Assembly: GCA_023212695.1 (NCBI GenBank) | Contig: JALCCG010000050.1 | Location: 38,160 to 102,159 of the forward strand | Length of the DNA: 64,000 nt | Origin: Sporisorium sorghi | Taxonomy: Eukaryota; Basidiomycota; Ustilaginomycetes; Ustilaginales; Ustilaginaceae | Direction: 5' to 3' | Part shown: piece by piece, positions 18,951 to 28,902 of the stretch | Numbering within the stretch: position 1 is the stretch's first letter | How the letters are laid out: each line of letters begins with the position of its first letter | Position numbers and translations under genes: made by a program | The notes under the pieces: generated by a model | Told to the model about the DNA's origin: nothing | Database searches by the model: none | Seen by the model: only the letters and a program-made list of their open reading frames with translations

Positions 18951-21746
18951 TCAAAACTGCAACGCATACATAATCACCACACCCAACGTGCCCACGATCA
19001 GCGTCGCCACCACGCTCGCAAAGATGCCGACCTTCAAAAAGTCCTTGACCGTCACATACCTGTCCCCCAGATCGTCCTCCATCGAAACCGCAATCTGGTT
19101 CGGGTACCCTGAAACCGGCAGCCCCATCGCCGCGCTCGCCACCAACGTAGTCGCCATGATCAGCAGCCTCGGGTGCGGGTGCTCCAGACTCTCGCCCACC
19201 TGCGCCGCAATCGGCACCAGCAGCACAGCCGCGATCGTGTGGCTGATAAACGTCGCGACCACCAGCCCGATCGTCAACAGCGCAATCAAAATCTGCCACA
19301 GCGGAAGCTCCTTGACAATCTCCTGGATCACATCGTCGAGCGACTCGAGCAGGCCGGACGACGTGACCGCCTTGCCGAGCGCAATGCCGCCCATGGCCAG
19401 GAACACCACGGTCCACAGAAAAGTGTTGAAGTCCTCCTTGGTCAGAATGCCCGTGCCAAAGAACAGCACCATCGGCACAATAGCGATGATGCCCATGTCG
19501 CCCACGATCCACTCGAAGTTCTTCTCGAGACACCACAGCGCGATCGTCGAGATGGCTACGGCAGAGATGAACCACTGGATCTTGGTGAACGAATCGCGCG
19601 ACTCGCCGAGCTTCTTGATCACCGTCCCCTTGCCTGCGCCGTACGACCACAGCAGGATCAGCCAGATGACCACGAGCGACAGACCAGAGACGGGGATGGT
19701 GACCGCAAACCACTGCAGCCACCCGACGGGCTGCTTCATGTACTGCAGCGCGATGAGGTTCTGCGGCGACGCGATGGGCGACGTCTGCCCTCCGATGTTG
19801 GACGCGAGCGCAATGCCCATGATCAGGCTGGAGGCGTAGGGCGACTTGGACGGCAGCGTGCGCAGGATGGGCTGGATGAGCGAGTACATGAGCACGGGCG
19901 CGGCTACGTTGCTGATCCACATAGACGCAAAGCACGCCACACCCATGTGCGCCAGCAGCACCACGCTCGGCCGCGTCCCCGCCAGACGCAGGATCTTGGT
20001 GGCGAGGATCTTGTCGATGCCGTACTTCGAGAGCGCAGCGGCCAAAGTGAACCCGCCCAGCAGCAGGCACATGTTGGGCGCAAACATCTGGGAAAAGATC
20101 CACTTGGTCGTCTCGGGCGCCGTCATGCGGCGATCCTTGACATCGTCGGTGCGCGCAACACGCAGAGTGACGACGAGAAGCGGCACCATGAGCGAGGTGA
20201 CGAACAGTGGGATCACTTCGGTCGCCCAGAGGATGGTGCAGAACACGAGCATGGCCAGGCAGTTCTGCTCCTCGACGCGGTTGAAGAATCGCAGACCAGG
20301 AGCCTTGAGCAGCGCCACCAAGGCCGAGAAAGCGATGATGAGATGCAGCGTGCTCATGCTCAACCAGCTGGGCACCGTCAAGCTGCCACACGGCGTACGC
20401 AACCGGAACGGCTTCTTGGCCTCGTAATCGTCGCGCTTACCCGAACCCATGACGGTCCTCTCGAGCGCCGCGCCCTGTGCCCTCCTCTCGATGCCAATCA
20501 TCTCCCGCCACACGGTATTCCTCTGCCACACCACTTGCTCGCGCAAGTGCGTCTTGAGCTGCTGGCTAGCCGCACCGATATCGCCACCCGTGACTACTTT
20601 GGCATAGAGCTGGATGAGCGTCTCGATGCACTCGTCGAGGCTGCGCTTGGTCTCGGACGTAAACGGCTGCTGCGTGCGCAGGCTGTCGTTCATGTAGCGA
20701 TCCTTTAGGTCGGATTTGGTAATCTTGTCGTACTTCTTCAAGATCTTGCGCATACCCGTCTCGTTGAGCTGGACAAACTGTTTCAGCTCGGACATTGCGA
20801 CAAACATGTCGGTGATGCGCTTCTTGAAGGTGATGCGCATGTCGATGGCGTAGTCGTTGTCGGCGGTCCAGATGGACATGGCCTTAGTGTCACCTCCAGC
20901 AAAGCTGCTGTCGCCGGCATCGCTGGAGCCGGGGGCGGTGCGGTCCTGGGTGTTGGCAGTATCGTCGCCGGCGCCGGCAAGCATGAGACCGAGCGAACGA
21001 CGGCGGACGGGCTTTTTGCCAAAGATGCTGCCCCATCGACCGCCCTTGGAGCCAGTCTGGCTGGCATTGGAGCCGCTGCGCGACCTCTTTGCAAAGCCGG
21101 CAGTGTCGAGACCGGCATCTGTGAAGTCGGCCGACTGGTCGAGGAGTTGGCTGGAGCGGTTCCTGTTGTTGGCGGGGCGAGAGGGCGGCGTGTTTCCGTC
21201 CTCGGTGGTGGCGCGGCTGTCCTTGCGCGAGCGGGACGGGCCTGAGCCTTCTCGCATGCGCTGCTCCTGGCGCGAGGCTTCGTTGTACTTGCTGGGATGG
21301 GTGAAAACGTCGTCGATGCTGGGGCGGCGGTTGGTGCTAGCCTTGCCGGTTCGCACCGCGTCTATCGCGTCGTCGTCGTCGTCGTCATCATCATCGCTGA
21401 TGCCGTAGTCCGAATCGTCCTCGAAATCCTCGTTCTCGGTCCTCTCGATATCGTCCTTGAGATGCTGGAGATCGGCTTTGAGTTCAGCGTCCTTTTCGAG
21501 GTAGAAGTCAACAATCTTGTTGAGCTCCTTGTCGAGCAGAGGCACAAAGGTGCGGTCGGTATCGCTCGAGTCGGCGTTCTGCAGCAGCCCGGACGACTCG
21601 TTTTCGACATCCGAATAAGGCGCGTTTGGTTCGGAGGGAAGCTCCTTCTCCATGAGGTAGATGGTCTTTTTGAGGTTCGAGTAGGCGATGTACTTGTCGG
21701 CCCAGTCCGGGACGGCATTGAACTGCAAGCTGTGAGAGAACTTCAT
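18951..21746 (-). CDS. SPX-domain phosphate transporter, PHO87/PHO90/PHO91 family (931 aa)
   Basis: This is a low-affinity phosphate permease. The SPX domain binds inositol pyrophosphates and throttles transport or sends the protein to plasma membrane or vacuole. The N-terminus MKFSHSLQFNAVPDWADKYI with YSNLKKTIYLME is a textbook SPX start, and SPX elements continue to about residue 340 with a long charged insert. From about 455 there are roughly twelve hydrophobic segments of the DASS/anion-transporter fold. They include the conserved SNIGGQTSPIASPQN and a second GLPVSGYPNQIA motif near the end. The frame is open upstream, with an ATG at 21992, but SPX proteins begin at MKFSH, so 21746 is chosen. 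Plasma-membrane versus vacuolar type is not resolvable. Confidence 0.9.
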   Translation of the reverse strand: MKFSHSLQFNAVPDWADKYIAYSNLKKTIYLMEKELPSEPNAPYSDVENESSGLLQNADSSDTDRTFVPLLDKELNKIVDFYLEKDAELKADLQHLKDDIERTENEDFEDDSDYGISDDDDDDDDDAIDAVRTGKASTNRRPSIDDVFTHPSKYNEASRQEQRMREGSGPSRSRKDSRATTEDGNTPPSRPANNRNRSSQLLDQSADFTDAGLDTAGFAKRSRSGSNASQTGSKGGRWGSIFGKKPVRRRSLGLMLAGAGDDTANTQDRTAPGSSDAGDSSFAGGDTKAMSIWTADNDYAIDMRITFKKRITDMFVAMSELKQFVQLNETGMRKILKKYDKITKSDLKDRYMNDSLRTQQPFTSETKRSLDECIETLIQLYAKVVTGGDIGAASQQLKTHLREQVVWQRNTVWREMIGIERRAQGAALERTVMGSGKRDDYEAKKPFRLRTPCGSLTVPSWLSMSTLHLIIAFSALVALLKAPGLRFFNRVEEQNCLAMLVFCTILWATEVIPLFVTSLMVPLLVVTLRVARTDDVKDRRMTAPETTKWIFSQMFAPNMCLLLGGFTLAAALSKYGIDKILATKILRLAGTRPSVVLLAHMGVACFASMWISNVAAPVLMYSLIQPILRTLPSKSPYASSLIMGIALASNIGGQTSPIASPQNLIALQYMKQPVGWLQWFAVTIPVSGLSLVVIWLILLWSYGAGKGTVIKKLGESRDSFTKIQWFISAVAISTIALWCLEKNFEWIVGDMGIIAIVPMVLFFGTGILTKEDFNTFLWTVVFLAMGGIALGKAVTSSGLLESLDDVIQEIVKELPLWQILIALLTIGLVVATFISHTIAAVLLVPIAAQVGESLEHPHPRLLIMATTLVASAAMGLPVSGYPNQIAVSMEDDLGDRYVTVKDFLKVGIFASVVATLIVGTLGVVIMYALQF

Positions 21747-22677
21747 GGCGCCGTGATGCTCGAGGTGAGATCGGATGTGCTGTTGTAGAGCGGAGAGTCT
21801 AGGAGGAGCGTCGTCTAGGTGGGAAGCGCGCGAAGGACCCAAGGACTGAAGAGGGATAAACCCAGCCTGGTCTTCGCTTTGAGGCGGATGGCGTGCCGCA
21901 CTTGGATTGTCGTGGGAAGAGGGATCGGAAGTGTCGTCGATCGAAGCAAGAAGGTTTGCAGAAAGGCTTTGACGGTGATGTTGAGAGTACATGCACGCAC
22001 GGCGCGGCCGAATGTGATTCGCAGAGTGTGCTTCTTGCCTTACAGCAACGAGCAATGGAACATGCGCATCAAGAGCAGCAGCGTCACTGATGCACACGCA
22101 CGTTTCCAACAGTCGGGTGCTTCGGCTTCTGCACCGAAGAGTGTGAGAGAGGAAGGGCGATGAGGTAGTTAGAAGCAGGGCAAGCGAGTCGATTGGTGAT
22201 TGGTGATTGATTAGAGAGCTCAGGTGCGCTCAGCTGATTTGACTGGCTGCAGTGAGACGGGCTGACTGCACTGACGTCGCTCATTCGGAGTTGCCGATTT
22301 TGCTGCTGCTCCGCGCCTTCAAGCCAAGGCTCAGAGAAAGCCCACGGCCCACGCGCAGGAGCAGCCACGATTATTTTGCATGGCTTGCTTGCTTTTTGTC
22401 TCCTCAAAATCCGGCCAGCAGCGTTCCTTTGGTCGTCCAAACTTCGGCACCCGCCGACTCACGCTCGAGCCTTGTCAAGGTTTTCATGGTATATGAAGCA
22501 TTGCTCCACCGCCATCGAGACCGACGCAGTGAAGAAAGACAGAGTGGTGAGCTCGAGACAGTGCAGAGGTCAAGAAACGTCGGCAATCGGGCATCTGGCG
22601 GAAAGCAGGGTCCAATTGCTGCCGCCTCTCAGAGCCCATCTCGACCGCTGGCGCGGCAAATTGCAACCACCACCATC
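21747..22677. promoter_or_regulatory. Divergent promoter region, phosphate transporter / U-box cyclophilin
   Basis: About 930 bases separate the two start codons. Both genes have frames that run open into this stretch without a suitable start. A direct repeat GATTGGTGATTGGTGATTGATTAG is at about 22192-22215. No CACGTG-type phosphate-response site was noticed in a quick read. No other gene is seen. Confidence 0.4.
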
Positions 22678-24402
22678 ATGGGACACGGCAAATCCGACCG
22701 CCCCTTCCTGAGTGCAGCCGAGCACTCGGGCGTCTACGGAGCCCACTCCGCCTCTTCAGGCAAGCAAGGCGGTCTGGAGCAACAGGCCTTCCACCCGGTG
22801 CCCTTCGACTGCTGCGCCATCTCGTTCCAGCCATGGAACGTGCCCGTGTGCTCTTCGGACTGCGGCATCGCGTTCGAGCTCACCAATCTGATCCCATACG
22901 TTCGCAAGTTCGGCACGCATCCGGTGACAGGCAAGGCGTTCGATCTGGACGACGTGGTGCGCCTCAACTTTCATAAGAACGAGAAAGGGCGCTTTCATGA
23001 CCCGGTCTCGTTCAAGGAGTTTGGGCAGCATTCGCATCTCGTGGCGGTCAGGCAGAGCGGTAATGTCTTCCTGCATGATACCGTGCAGAGGTTGAATGTT
23101 AAGGCCAAGTATATGAAGGATCTGGTGACGGATAAAGTGTTTGGTAAGGCGGATATCATTGTCGTGCAAGATCCGAACAGTCCGGAGGGCAGGAACCCGA
23201 GCGCGATGCACCATGTCAGAGAAGGGCTCAAGCTCACGCAGGCGGACAAGGGTATCGACGGCTCCGAGCAGGTCAACATGGGTGCAACGGGTAGTGCGCA
23301 GAAGCTGCTCGCCAAGCTGCGTGGCAGCGCGCAGTCCGAGACGCAGGCCGCATCCTCATCAACTTCGACGCCGACTTCAACCCCAACCCCTGCATCCGCG
23401 CCGGCACCCAAGGCAGCCAGCTCGGCCTACACCCGCAACAAAGCGTCAGGAAGCTCGACAGGCATGGCCGCAGCCAGCTTCACCTCGTCCAGCCTCACCC
23501 CGCGCACCGCCATCGAGCGCGTAGTCCTCGACGACGAAGAGGTCATGTTCGACCACGTTAAAACACGCCTTCGCGAAAAAGGCTACGTGCGGCTCACGAC
23601 CAACTTTGGCCCGCTCAACCTCGAGCTGCACTGCGACCGCGCGCCCAAGACGTGCTACAACTTCCTGCAGCTGTGCAAGCAGGGCAAGTACGACGATACG
23701 ATTTTCCACCGCAACATCCGTGGGTTTATGATCCAGGGCGGCGACCCGACGGGCACGGGCCGCGGTGGGAGCAGTATCTGGGGGCATGAGTTTAGGGACG
23801 AGTGCGGCGAGCCGGGTGCGTTTAAGCATGAGGCGCGGGGGGTGCTGTCGATGGCAAATAGGGGGAGCGGGACGAACGGGAGCCAGTTTTTCATCACGTA
23901 CAGGGCGGTGCCGCATCTGGACGGCAAGCACACCGTGTTTGGCCAGCTGGTGGATGGGGAGAAGGATAAGACGCTCACTGCGCTCGAACAGGTTCCTTCG
24001 GAGGAAGGGACAGATCGACCGCTGCGCAAGATCAAGATCCTCGACGTGCTCGTGACTGCGGATCCGTTTGAAAAGTACCAGCTGCGCCAGAAGCAGTCGG
24101 CCAAGGCGAATGACCCGACAGATCCGGACAATATCCGCAGGATGGAGAAGCGCAAGCGCAGGGAGGCGGATCGCACCACCTGGCTAGGCACGGAGCTGCC
24201 GACGAGAGCGGCGGATGGGTCTGAGAGGCGGGACAAGGAGGCTGGGTTACTGGCGGGCTCGTCGACGATCGGCAAGTATCTCGATGCGGGCGCGGGGGCG
24301 AAAAAGACGGTCTCGGGCAATGGAGTCAGTGGCGGAGACGAACAGAGTACGGGTAAGAAGAGAAAGACGGCTGGCGGGTTCGGTGATTTCTCTGGATGGT
24401 AA
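22678..24402 (+). CDS. PPIL2: U-box cyclophilin, PPIL2/CYC4 type peptidyl-prolyl isomerase (574 aa)
   Basis: This is a nuclear protein that combines a U-box ubiquitin-ligase fold with a cyclophilin domain and is found in spliceosomes. The U-box region (about 36-110) has the family pattern [25 protein letters not shown] and then [12 protein letters not shown]. The linker is Ala/Ser/Thr rich (about 220-285). The cyclophilin domain runs from about 304 to 462, with [15 protein letters not shown] (catalytic Arg345) and [23 protein letters not shown]. The C-terminal tail is lysine rich, with a KKRKT signal near the end. The start codon at 22678 follows an in-frame open leader; [10 protein letters not shown] matches the usual N-terminus of the family (MGH/MGKK..D). 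Confidence 0.92.
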   Translation: MGHGKSDRPFLSAAEHSGVYGAHSASSGKQGGLEQQAFHPVPFDCCAISFQPWNVPVCSSDCGIAFELTNLIPYVRKFGTHPVTGKAFDLDDVVRLNFHKNEKGRFHDPVSFKEFGQHSHLVAVRQSGNVFLHDTVQRLNVKAKYMKDLVTDKVFGKADIIVVQDPNSPEGRNPSAMHHVREGLKLTQADKGIDGSEQVNMGATGSAQKLLAKLRGSAQSETQAASSSTSTPTSTPTPASAPAPKAASSAYTRNKASGSSTGMAAASFTSSSLTPRTAIERVVLDDEEVMFDHVKTRLREKGYVRLTTNFGPLNLELHCDRAPKTCYNFLQLCKQGKYDDTIFHRNIRGFMIQGGDPTGTGRGGSSIWGHEFRDECGEPGAFKHEARGVLSMANRGSGTNGSQFFITYRAVPHLDGKHTVFGQLVDGEKDKTLTALEQVPSEEGTDRPLRKIKILDVLVTADPFEKYQLRQKQSAKANDPTDPDNIRRMEKRKRREADRTTWLGTELPTRAADGSERRDKEAGLLAGSSTIGKYLDAGAGAKKTVSGNGVSGGDEQSTGKKRKTAGGFGDFSGW

Positions 24403-24524
24403 CACGCAACCCTCTAATGACAAGATTGTTCAGCCAAAAGCTCAATCTCGTATGCTTCTGCAGAACGCAAGATTATCTGATTGCAAACGAGAGTACAGCA
24501 CACAAAATCTAGAGCAAAACGCAA

Positions 24525-26201
24525 TCAAGCCGTCGCCGCCGTCGCGCTCGCCTGCTCCTCGTCCTGCTGGTAGTTGTCGACGTTGATGTCGTTGAGACCC
24601 AGATCCTCGTTCTGGTCGTACGACCTAGTGTACCTCTCCTCGACGATCTGCTCGTCCGGATCGGGCGCGTACGGGTTCTGGATGTACGAGTTGGCCAGCG
24701 GATCATCCAAGATCACAGTATACGGCAGCAGCTCGCAGCTAATCACACTCTTCAACTTGCCCAAGAACCCTTCGAACGTAGCCGCCCGTGTCGACGAATC
24801 ACCACGCATGAGCACGCGCTCCGACAGCTCGTCGTACACCTGCTGCAGCAACCCCTCCAGCGTCGTGAACCTGCCGCCGAGCGTACCCGGCGACAGGTGC
24901 AGGTCGATCTCCGGGATGGCAAAGCCGGCAGTCTCGGACTTGAGCACGTCGCGCGACAGATCCTCCTTGTCTTCCACTTTCAAGGTGAGCTTTCGACCCT
25001 GCTCCGAGATGGCCGCGCCCGACTTGACCTCGTTGTCCTTGTAGCCGCAGTTCTCGCAGTTGGTCGACATGATGAGAATGTCCTTGAAGTAGGGGATGTT
25101 GACCTTCTTCATGCGTGTTTCGAGTGGGGCGTTGCATGAGGAGCAGGTGCCGGCGAAAGTGTAGACTTCTTCGTTCTCGAAGTCGGTCTCGCCGGCGCCC
25201 TTGTCGAATCCGGTGGTGTGCAGTTGGTCTTCGTCCTGGCCATCGCCGGCAGCAGCGGCAGCAGGGCCGGAGAGACCGAGCAGCTCGTTCTGCTCCTTGG
25301 TGCGTGGGTAGTCACGCTTGCTCCACTTGGCGTCAGACATGCCACGGCCCTGGACGTCGCCCATGAACTCGACAAACGAGTTGCCCGACGGGTCATCAAG
25401 ACGGATCGAGAAGGGTGGCACTTTGCGGTTGGCCTTCTCCTCGGCACTCATCGACGACGAGCTGCCGCCAACGGGACCGAGACTGCGCAGACCGGACGAA
25501 GACTGCTCCTCCTCCTTGGCCTCGTCGCCCTCCGTGGGCTTGTCCTCGCCAAGAATGCCCCTCAACTTGTCGCAGACCTCCTCGATCTTGGCATACGCCT
25601 CGGGCTGCATGTGCTTGCGCAGCGGCTGGTCGAGCTCCAAATCGCGAAGCGTGTCCGAGATGACACCTTCAATGGTAGTCAACTGACCCTTCTTGGGTGG
25701 AATCTCGATCTGCAGCTCGGGGATGGTGACGGTGCAGAACTCGGACTTGACCACCTGACGGTTGAGATCGGCAGGGTTGGTCACATGCACGGTATACAAG
25801 CAACCCTTGGGTTGGATTTGACCAGCGGACTGGATCTCGCTGTTGCGGTTGCCGCAGTGCGGGCAGGAGAAGGAGACGACGATGACCTCGCGGAAGTAGG
25901 GGATGTAGGTGAGAAGCATGCGCGTGGTGCCTTCCTCGTGGCAATCCATGCAGAGCGAGCTGATCTCCTCGACCATCTTTTGCTCGCCGGTCTCGGCAGC
26001 ACCGGCAGCTGCGTCGTCCGCTACATGTTCACCGATGGGCTTGAAGAAGTCTTTCGAGTCCGGAGCGGTCTGCTGTGGTGCGGGGGCGGAAGAAGAAGAC
26101 ATGGTGGTGGCGTCGGTGATCTCGACGTCGTCGTCGTCGTCGTTGATGATGTTGGGTCTCTTTTGCAGCGGTCCTCCAGCTGGGTCTGTTGTGCGTTTCA
26201 T
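24525..26201 (-). CDS. ZPR1: Zinc-finger protein ZPR1 (558 aa)
   Basis: ZPR1 binds eEF1A and acts as its folding chaperone; it moves to the nucleus on growth signals. The protein has two tandem modules, each made of a C4 zinc finger and a beta-rich domain. Finger 1 is CMDCHEEG...CPHCGNRN and finger 2 is CSSCNAPLETR...CENCGYKDNE. Each is followed by the A/B domain motif, SGQIQPKG-like and then GAAISEQG. An acidic segment near the N-terminus (about 17-24) precedes finger 1. The C-terminus is acidic and ends in an alanine-rich tail. The ATG at 26201 is the first Met consistent with the family; the frame is open beyond it into a poly-A/T promoter tract and the assembly gap. Length is slightly above the yeast protein. 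Confidence 0.93.
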   Translation of the reverse strand: MKRTTDPAGGPLQKRPNIINDDDDDVEITDATTMSSSSAPAPQQTAPDSKDFFKPIGEHVADDAAAGAAETGEQKMVEEISSLCMDCHEEGTTRMLLTYIPYFREVIVVSFSCPHCGNRNSEIQSAGQIQPKGCLYTVHVTNPADLNRQVVKSEFCTVTIPELQIEIPPKKGQLTTIEGVISDTLRDLELDQPLRKHMQPEAYAKIEEVCDKLRGILGEDKPTEGDEAKEEEQSSSGLRSLGPVGGSSSSMSAEEKANRKVPPFSIRLDDPSGNSFVEFMGDVQGRGMSDAKWSKRDYPRTKEQNELLGLSGPAAAAAGDGQDEDQLHTTGFDKGAGETDFENEEVYTFAGTCSSCNAPLETRMKKVNIPYFKDILIMSTNCENCGYKDNEVKSGAAISEQGRKLTLKVEDKEDLSRDVLKSETAGFAIPEIDLHLSPGTLGGRFTTLEGLLQQVYDELSERVLMRGDSSTRAATFEGFLGKLKSVISCELLPYTVILDDPLANSYIQNPYAPDPDEQIVEERYTRSYDQNEDLGLNDINVDNYQQDEEQASATAATA

Positions 26202-26321
26202 AGAAGATGGGTGATTGAACGATACAGTCGGTGCAGAGAGGGTATGATGGTTGTAAGAGTACCGACGATGATGTCGGGCGAGCAGTTGAGAAGACACGAC
26301 GCCACTGCTTTTGTGGAGTTC

Positions 26322-26323
<2 letters not shown>

Positions 26324-26365
<42 letters not shown>

Positions 26366-26407
26366 TTTTTTTATACTTGCAAAAAGATTTAGGGATTGAT
26401 TGTTTGG

Positions 26408-26451
<44 letters not shown>

Positions 26452-26461
26452 NNNNNNNNNN
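26324..26461. repeat. T41 and A37 homopolymers flanking a short spacer, then a 10-N gap
   Basis: T runs at 26324-26364 and 26366-26372 and A at 26414-26450, separated by about 41-49 bases. Together they could fold back on themselves. Ten N residues (26452-26461) follow, so the assembly broke at this structure. The tract lies about 120 bases upstream of the ZPR1 start. Confidence 0.9.
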
Positions 26462-27375
26462 GACGGTTGGAAGCACACAGAGAGAGAGAGGGTCCATGCG
26501 TTGGAAATTCTCGACCCAAAGAAACAAAAAAAAAAAACAAAAAAAAAAAAACAAAAACAAAAATTAGAACTTTTCCAGCTGCTTCGTGTGGATTCTGGCG
26601 GAGACGCAGACAGGCGTATATATCGGGGGCCCGATATGAGATCGGGGGATTCAGTTGCGAGACACGGTGACATCGTCGAAGGAGCTTGATCGAGCATCAG
26701 TCACTGCTGCTGAGTTGCATTTGTCAACAGGCGATTGGTCGTACAGCAGGGCACCGTTCGCTAGAGCGGAGACGAATCAGCAATCAGGTCTTGGCGTAAA
26801 TTCAAATCATGCACCTGGCCTTCGAGCTGTAAATAAGTTCGCGACACTTTTTGTACGCGCAGGGAGCGAAGAATGTCTGGGTGAGAAGAGCACTTTGCCA
26901 TGACGGCCTTACAGTATAGCCGCGTCCCGCCGAAGCGTAGTACAGTATGCAGGAAGTGTACCGCTGAAACGAGCATGTCACGGCTAGCAAGGCGGAAGGC
27001 GCGCAAGAGAGCTCGGCAATGGGTTTGACTCTGCATCGAGGCGGGACAGGAACGAACGACACGAGACGCACGAGCGCTGCAGATCCGTCGGATCGAGCGA
27101 GACGGTCAAGCATACTGCACTCGTACCGCTCGGCTGGATATGCGAGCCTGGCATGCCGTCGACGACGATAAGTGAGCGAGCGGGCCAACGTGGGCGATAA
27201 AGTTCGGCAGAGGTCGACGAGAAAATATCAAGTGAACGGGCAGCCCAACGGACAAGACGAACCAACGCGGCGAGATGCGGAGCTGACGGTGTTCTTGGCC
27301 CATGGCGGTGTTTGGTTGCGAGCTCGAATGGACTCCGTCGACGTGAAATGGATGAAAGAATGTGCTTATGCTGCA

Positions 27376-27415
27376 ATGCGATGCGATGCGATGCGATGCG
27401 ATGCGATGCGATGCG
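27376..27415 (+). repeat. (ATGCG)8 pentanucleotide microsatellite
   Basis: Eight perfect tandem copies of ATGCG lie in gene-free DNA. Since 5 is not a multiple of 3, length change here would shift any reading frame, which argues against coding. Confidence 0.92.
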
Positions 27416-27737
27416 GAACGTTTTAAAGTCGGTGCTCCGGTGTGGCCAACTCTATTCGTGTGTTTGGTGTAGCACTCGGTGATGTGTGCGTCGAGAACCG
27501 TCTTAGGAAGCTTCGAGTGAAAGCTTCGTGGCTCTCGAATGTCGACGACGGTATCGCTTCTTAGACGAGGTTGAGGGGGGACACGCAAAGTCCAAGAACG
27601 CGTCACGCAGCCAATTTGCGACTCGCCCGTCACTCTTTTTAGAGCTTCGAGAGGTGGAAAATTTAGCTTTTTGAGCTCCTGCTCGGATGGGCAGATAGAG
27701 CTTTTTCCGTGGACTTTGTGGGTCAGCTTAGTTGAAG

Positions 27738-27811
27738 GTGGCCACGCCTCGTATACTCGGAATTTGGCAGGGGAATTTGGCAGGGAAATTCGAGTTACCA
27801 GGCGTGGCCAC
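27738..27811. repeat. Imperfect inverted repeat with tandem AATTTGGCAGGG in the loop
   Basis: The arm GTGGCCACGCCT (27738-27749) is matched exactly by AGGCGTGGCCAC (27800-27811). Pairing continues inward with a few mismatches or bulges to AATT on both sides, giving roughly 26 paired positions. The loop holds two near-identical copies of AATTTGGCAGGG. It could be a hairpin RNA, a small foldback element or a protein-binding site. Confidence 0.75.
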
Positions 27812-28902
27812 ACTTTGGATTTTTTTTTTTTTGGATTTTTGGATCTTTTTCTTGAATTTTCCAGCCTGTATTTTCTCAAAGCTACCATCACCAATTCGAA
27901 CCCTTCAACTAGCTTACCGCGAACAGCTGCTGAAAAAGAAGAAGAAAAAAAATGGAAAAAATGGAAAAAAAAAGGATTTTGCACCGATCGTCTGGGAATT
28001 TCGACTTTTTCAAGCGCGAGCCCCATCGCGGAGCTGCCAGTTGAACTGTTGTGGCTCTGCGACCGCAATTTTTTTTTTTTTTTTTTTTGCGACTGAGCTC
28101 TCTCTGTCTCTGTCTCTCGGCTGACAGTCGCAAGAGGCGTAACTCGCTTTGCCTTGGCGAATCCTCAGTCTGAATGCCACGCATCTCGTTGATCCTTGTC
28201 ATAATCCCTCACACTCCTCCTCATACTCATACTCACCCTTTGATCTAGCTCTTTGCGCCCCTACTTGCTCGTCACCAGCTCAGCTCCCATCTTGTCACGC
28301 TCTGGCAAGCTCGTCACCGCTTGACTCCATCCAGCAACGATCGTTACACGTTGGCACTTGTCATCTTACCCACCTACCACATCCATCTCCCCACCAACCC
28401 TTGGTGGACATTGCCCACCCACCCTTCCTTTTCGAGTTCGGAGCCCTTCCTCCTTGATTCCGACAACAGTGCTTCTTTCACTGCACTTGCTTGCTTGCTG
28501 CATTCTCCTTTCTCGCTGGCCACTCTCGCCTCGTCTTTGCATCTACATTTACCCTCATTTTGCAGCGCATCTCGCACCTAGAACACACCCAGTCAAGCCA
28601 TTCATTCAACACCGGACAAATGAGCACCACCATCTCCGACTTGTAGCCCTTCATCCACAGACCTCATTCGCGCCTTTCTCTGGCCGTCTCTCGCACACAC
28701 ACATTCTGGCTCGACTCGATCGACGCTTGCCATCAAGCGCTCCAATCTGTGTCGTCAACCGTCGTCAACGGATCCGCACTAGCTACTCGCCTACCTCACT
28801 GCCACCGCTGCTTCTCGCTTCGACTCATGCTTGGCGCAAAGCTCTAGCCCGTCTCATTCTTCTCCTAACTCCCAGTCTCCGCCCAGAGCGACTCTGTCCA
28901 CC

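Larger units (their letters stand above)
26202..28902. other. Gene-poor 2.7 kb block between ZPR1 and the histidine kinase
   Basis: This divergent region carries the ZPR1 promoter, a 10-N assembly gap between homopolymers, a pentamer repeat (27376-27415), an imperfect inverted repeat (27738-27811) and several A/T runs. The last 750 bases before the kinase are strongly pyrimidine-rich and look like a long leader with many short ATG frames. One minus-strand frame (27106-28026, 306 aa from its ATG) is open through the inverted repeat. Its product is Lys/Ser rich with Phe runs that come from T tracts, so I do not call it a gene. No tRNA or rRNA is seen. Confidence 0.5.

Noticed and set aside
18595..20391. 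598-codon minus frame overlapping the RBBP4-type and transporter genes
   Set aside because: It is a shifted frame of the transporter region; the real products have clear WD40 and SPX/permease domains.
27376..27415. CRISPR-like repeat array
   Set aside because: Plain pentamer microsatellite with no spacers, in a eukaryotic genome.
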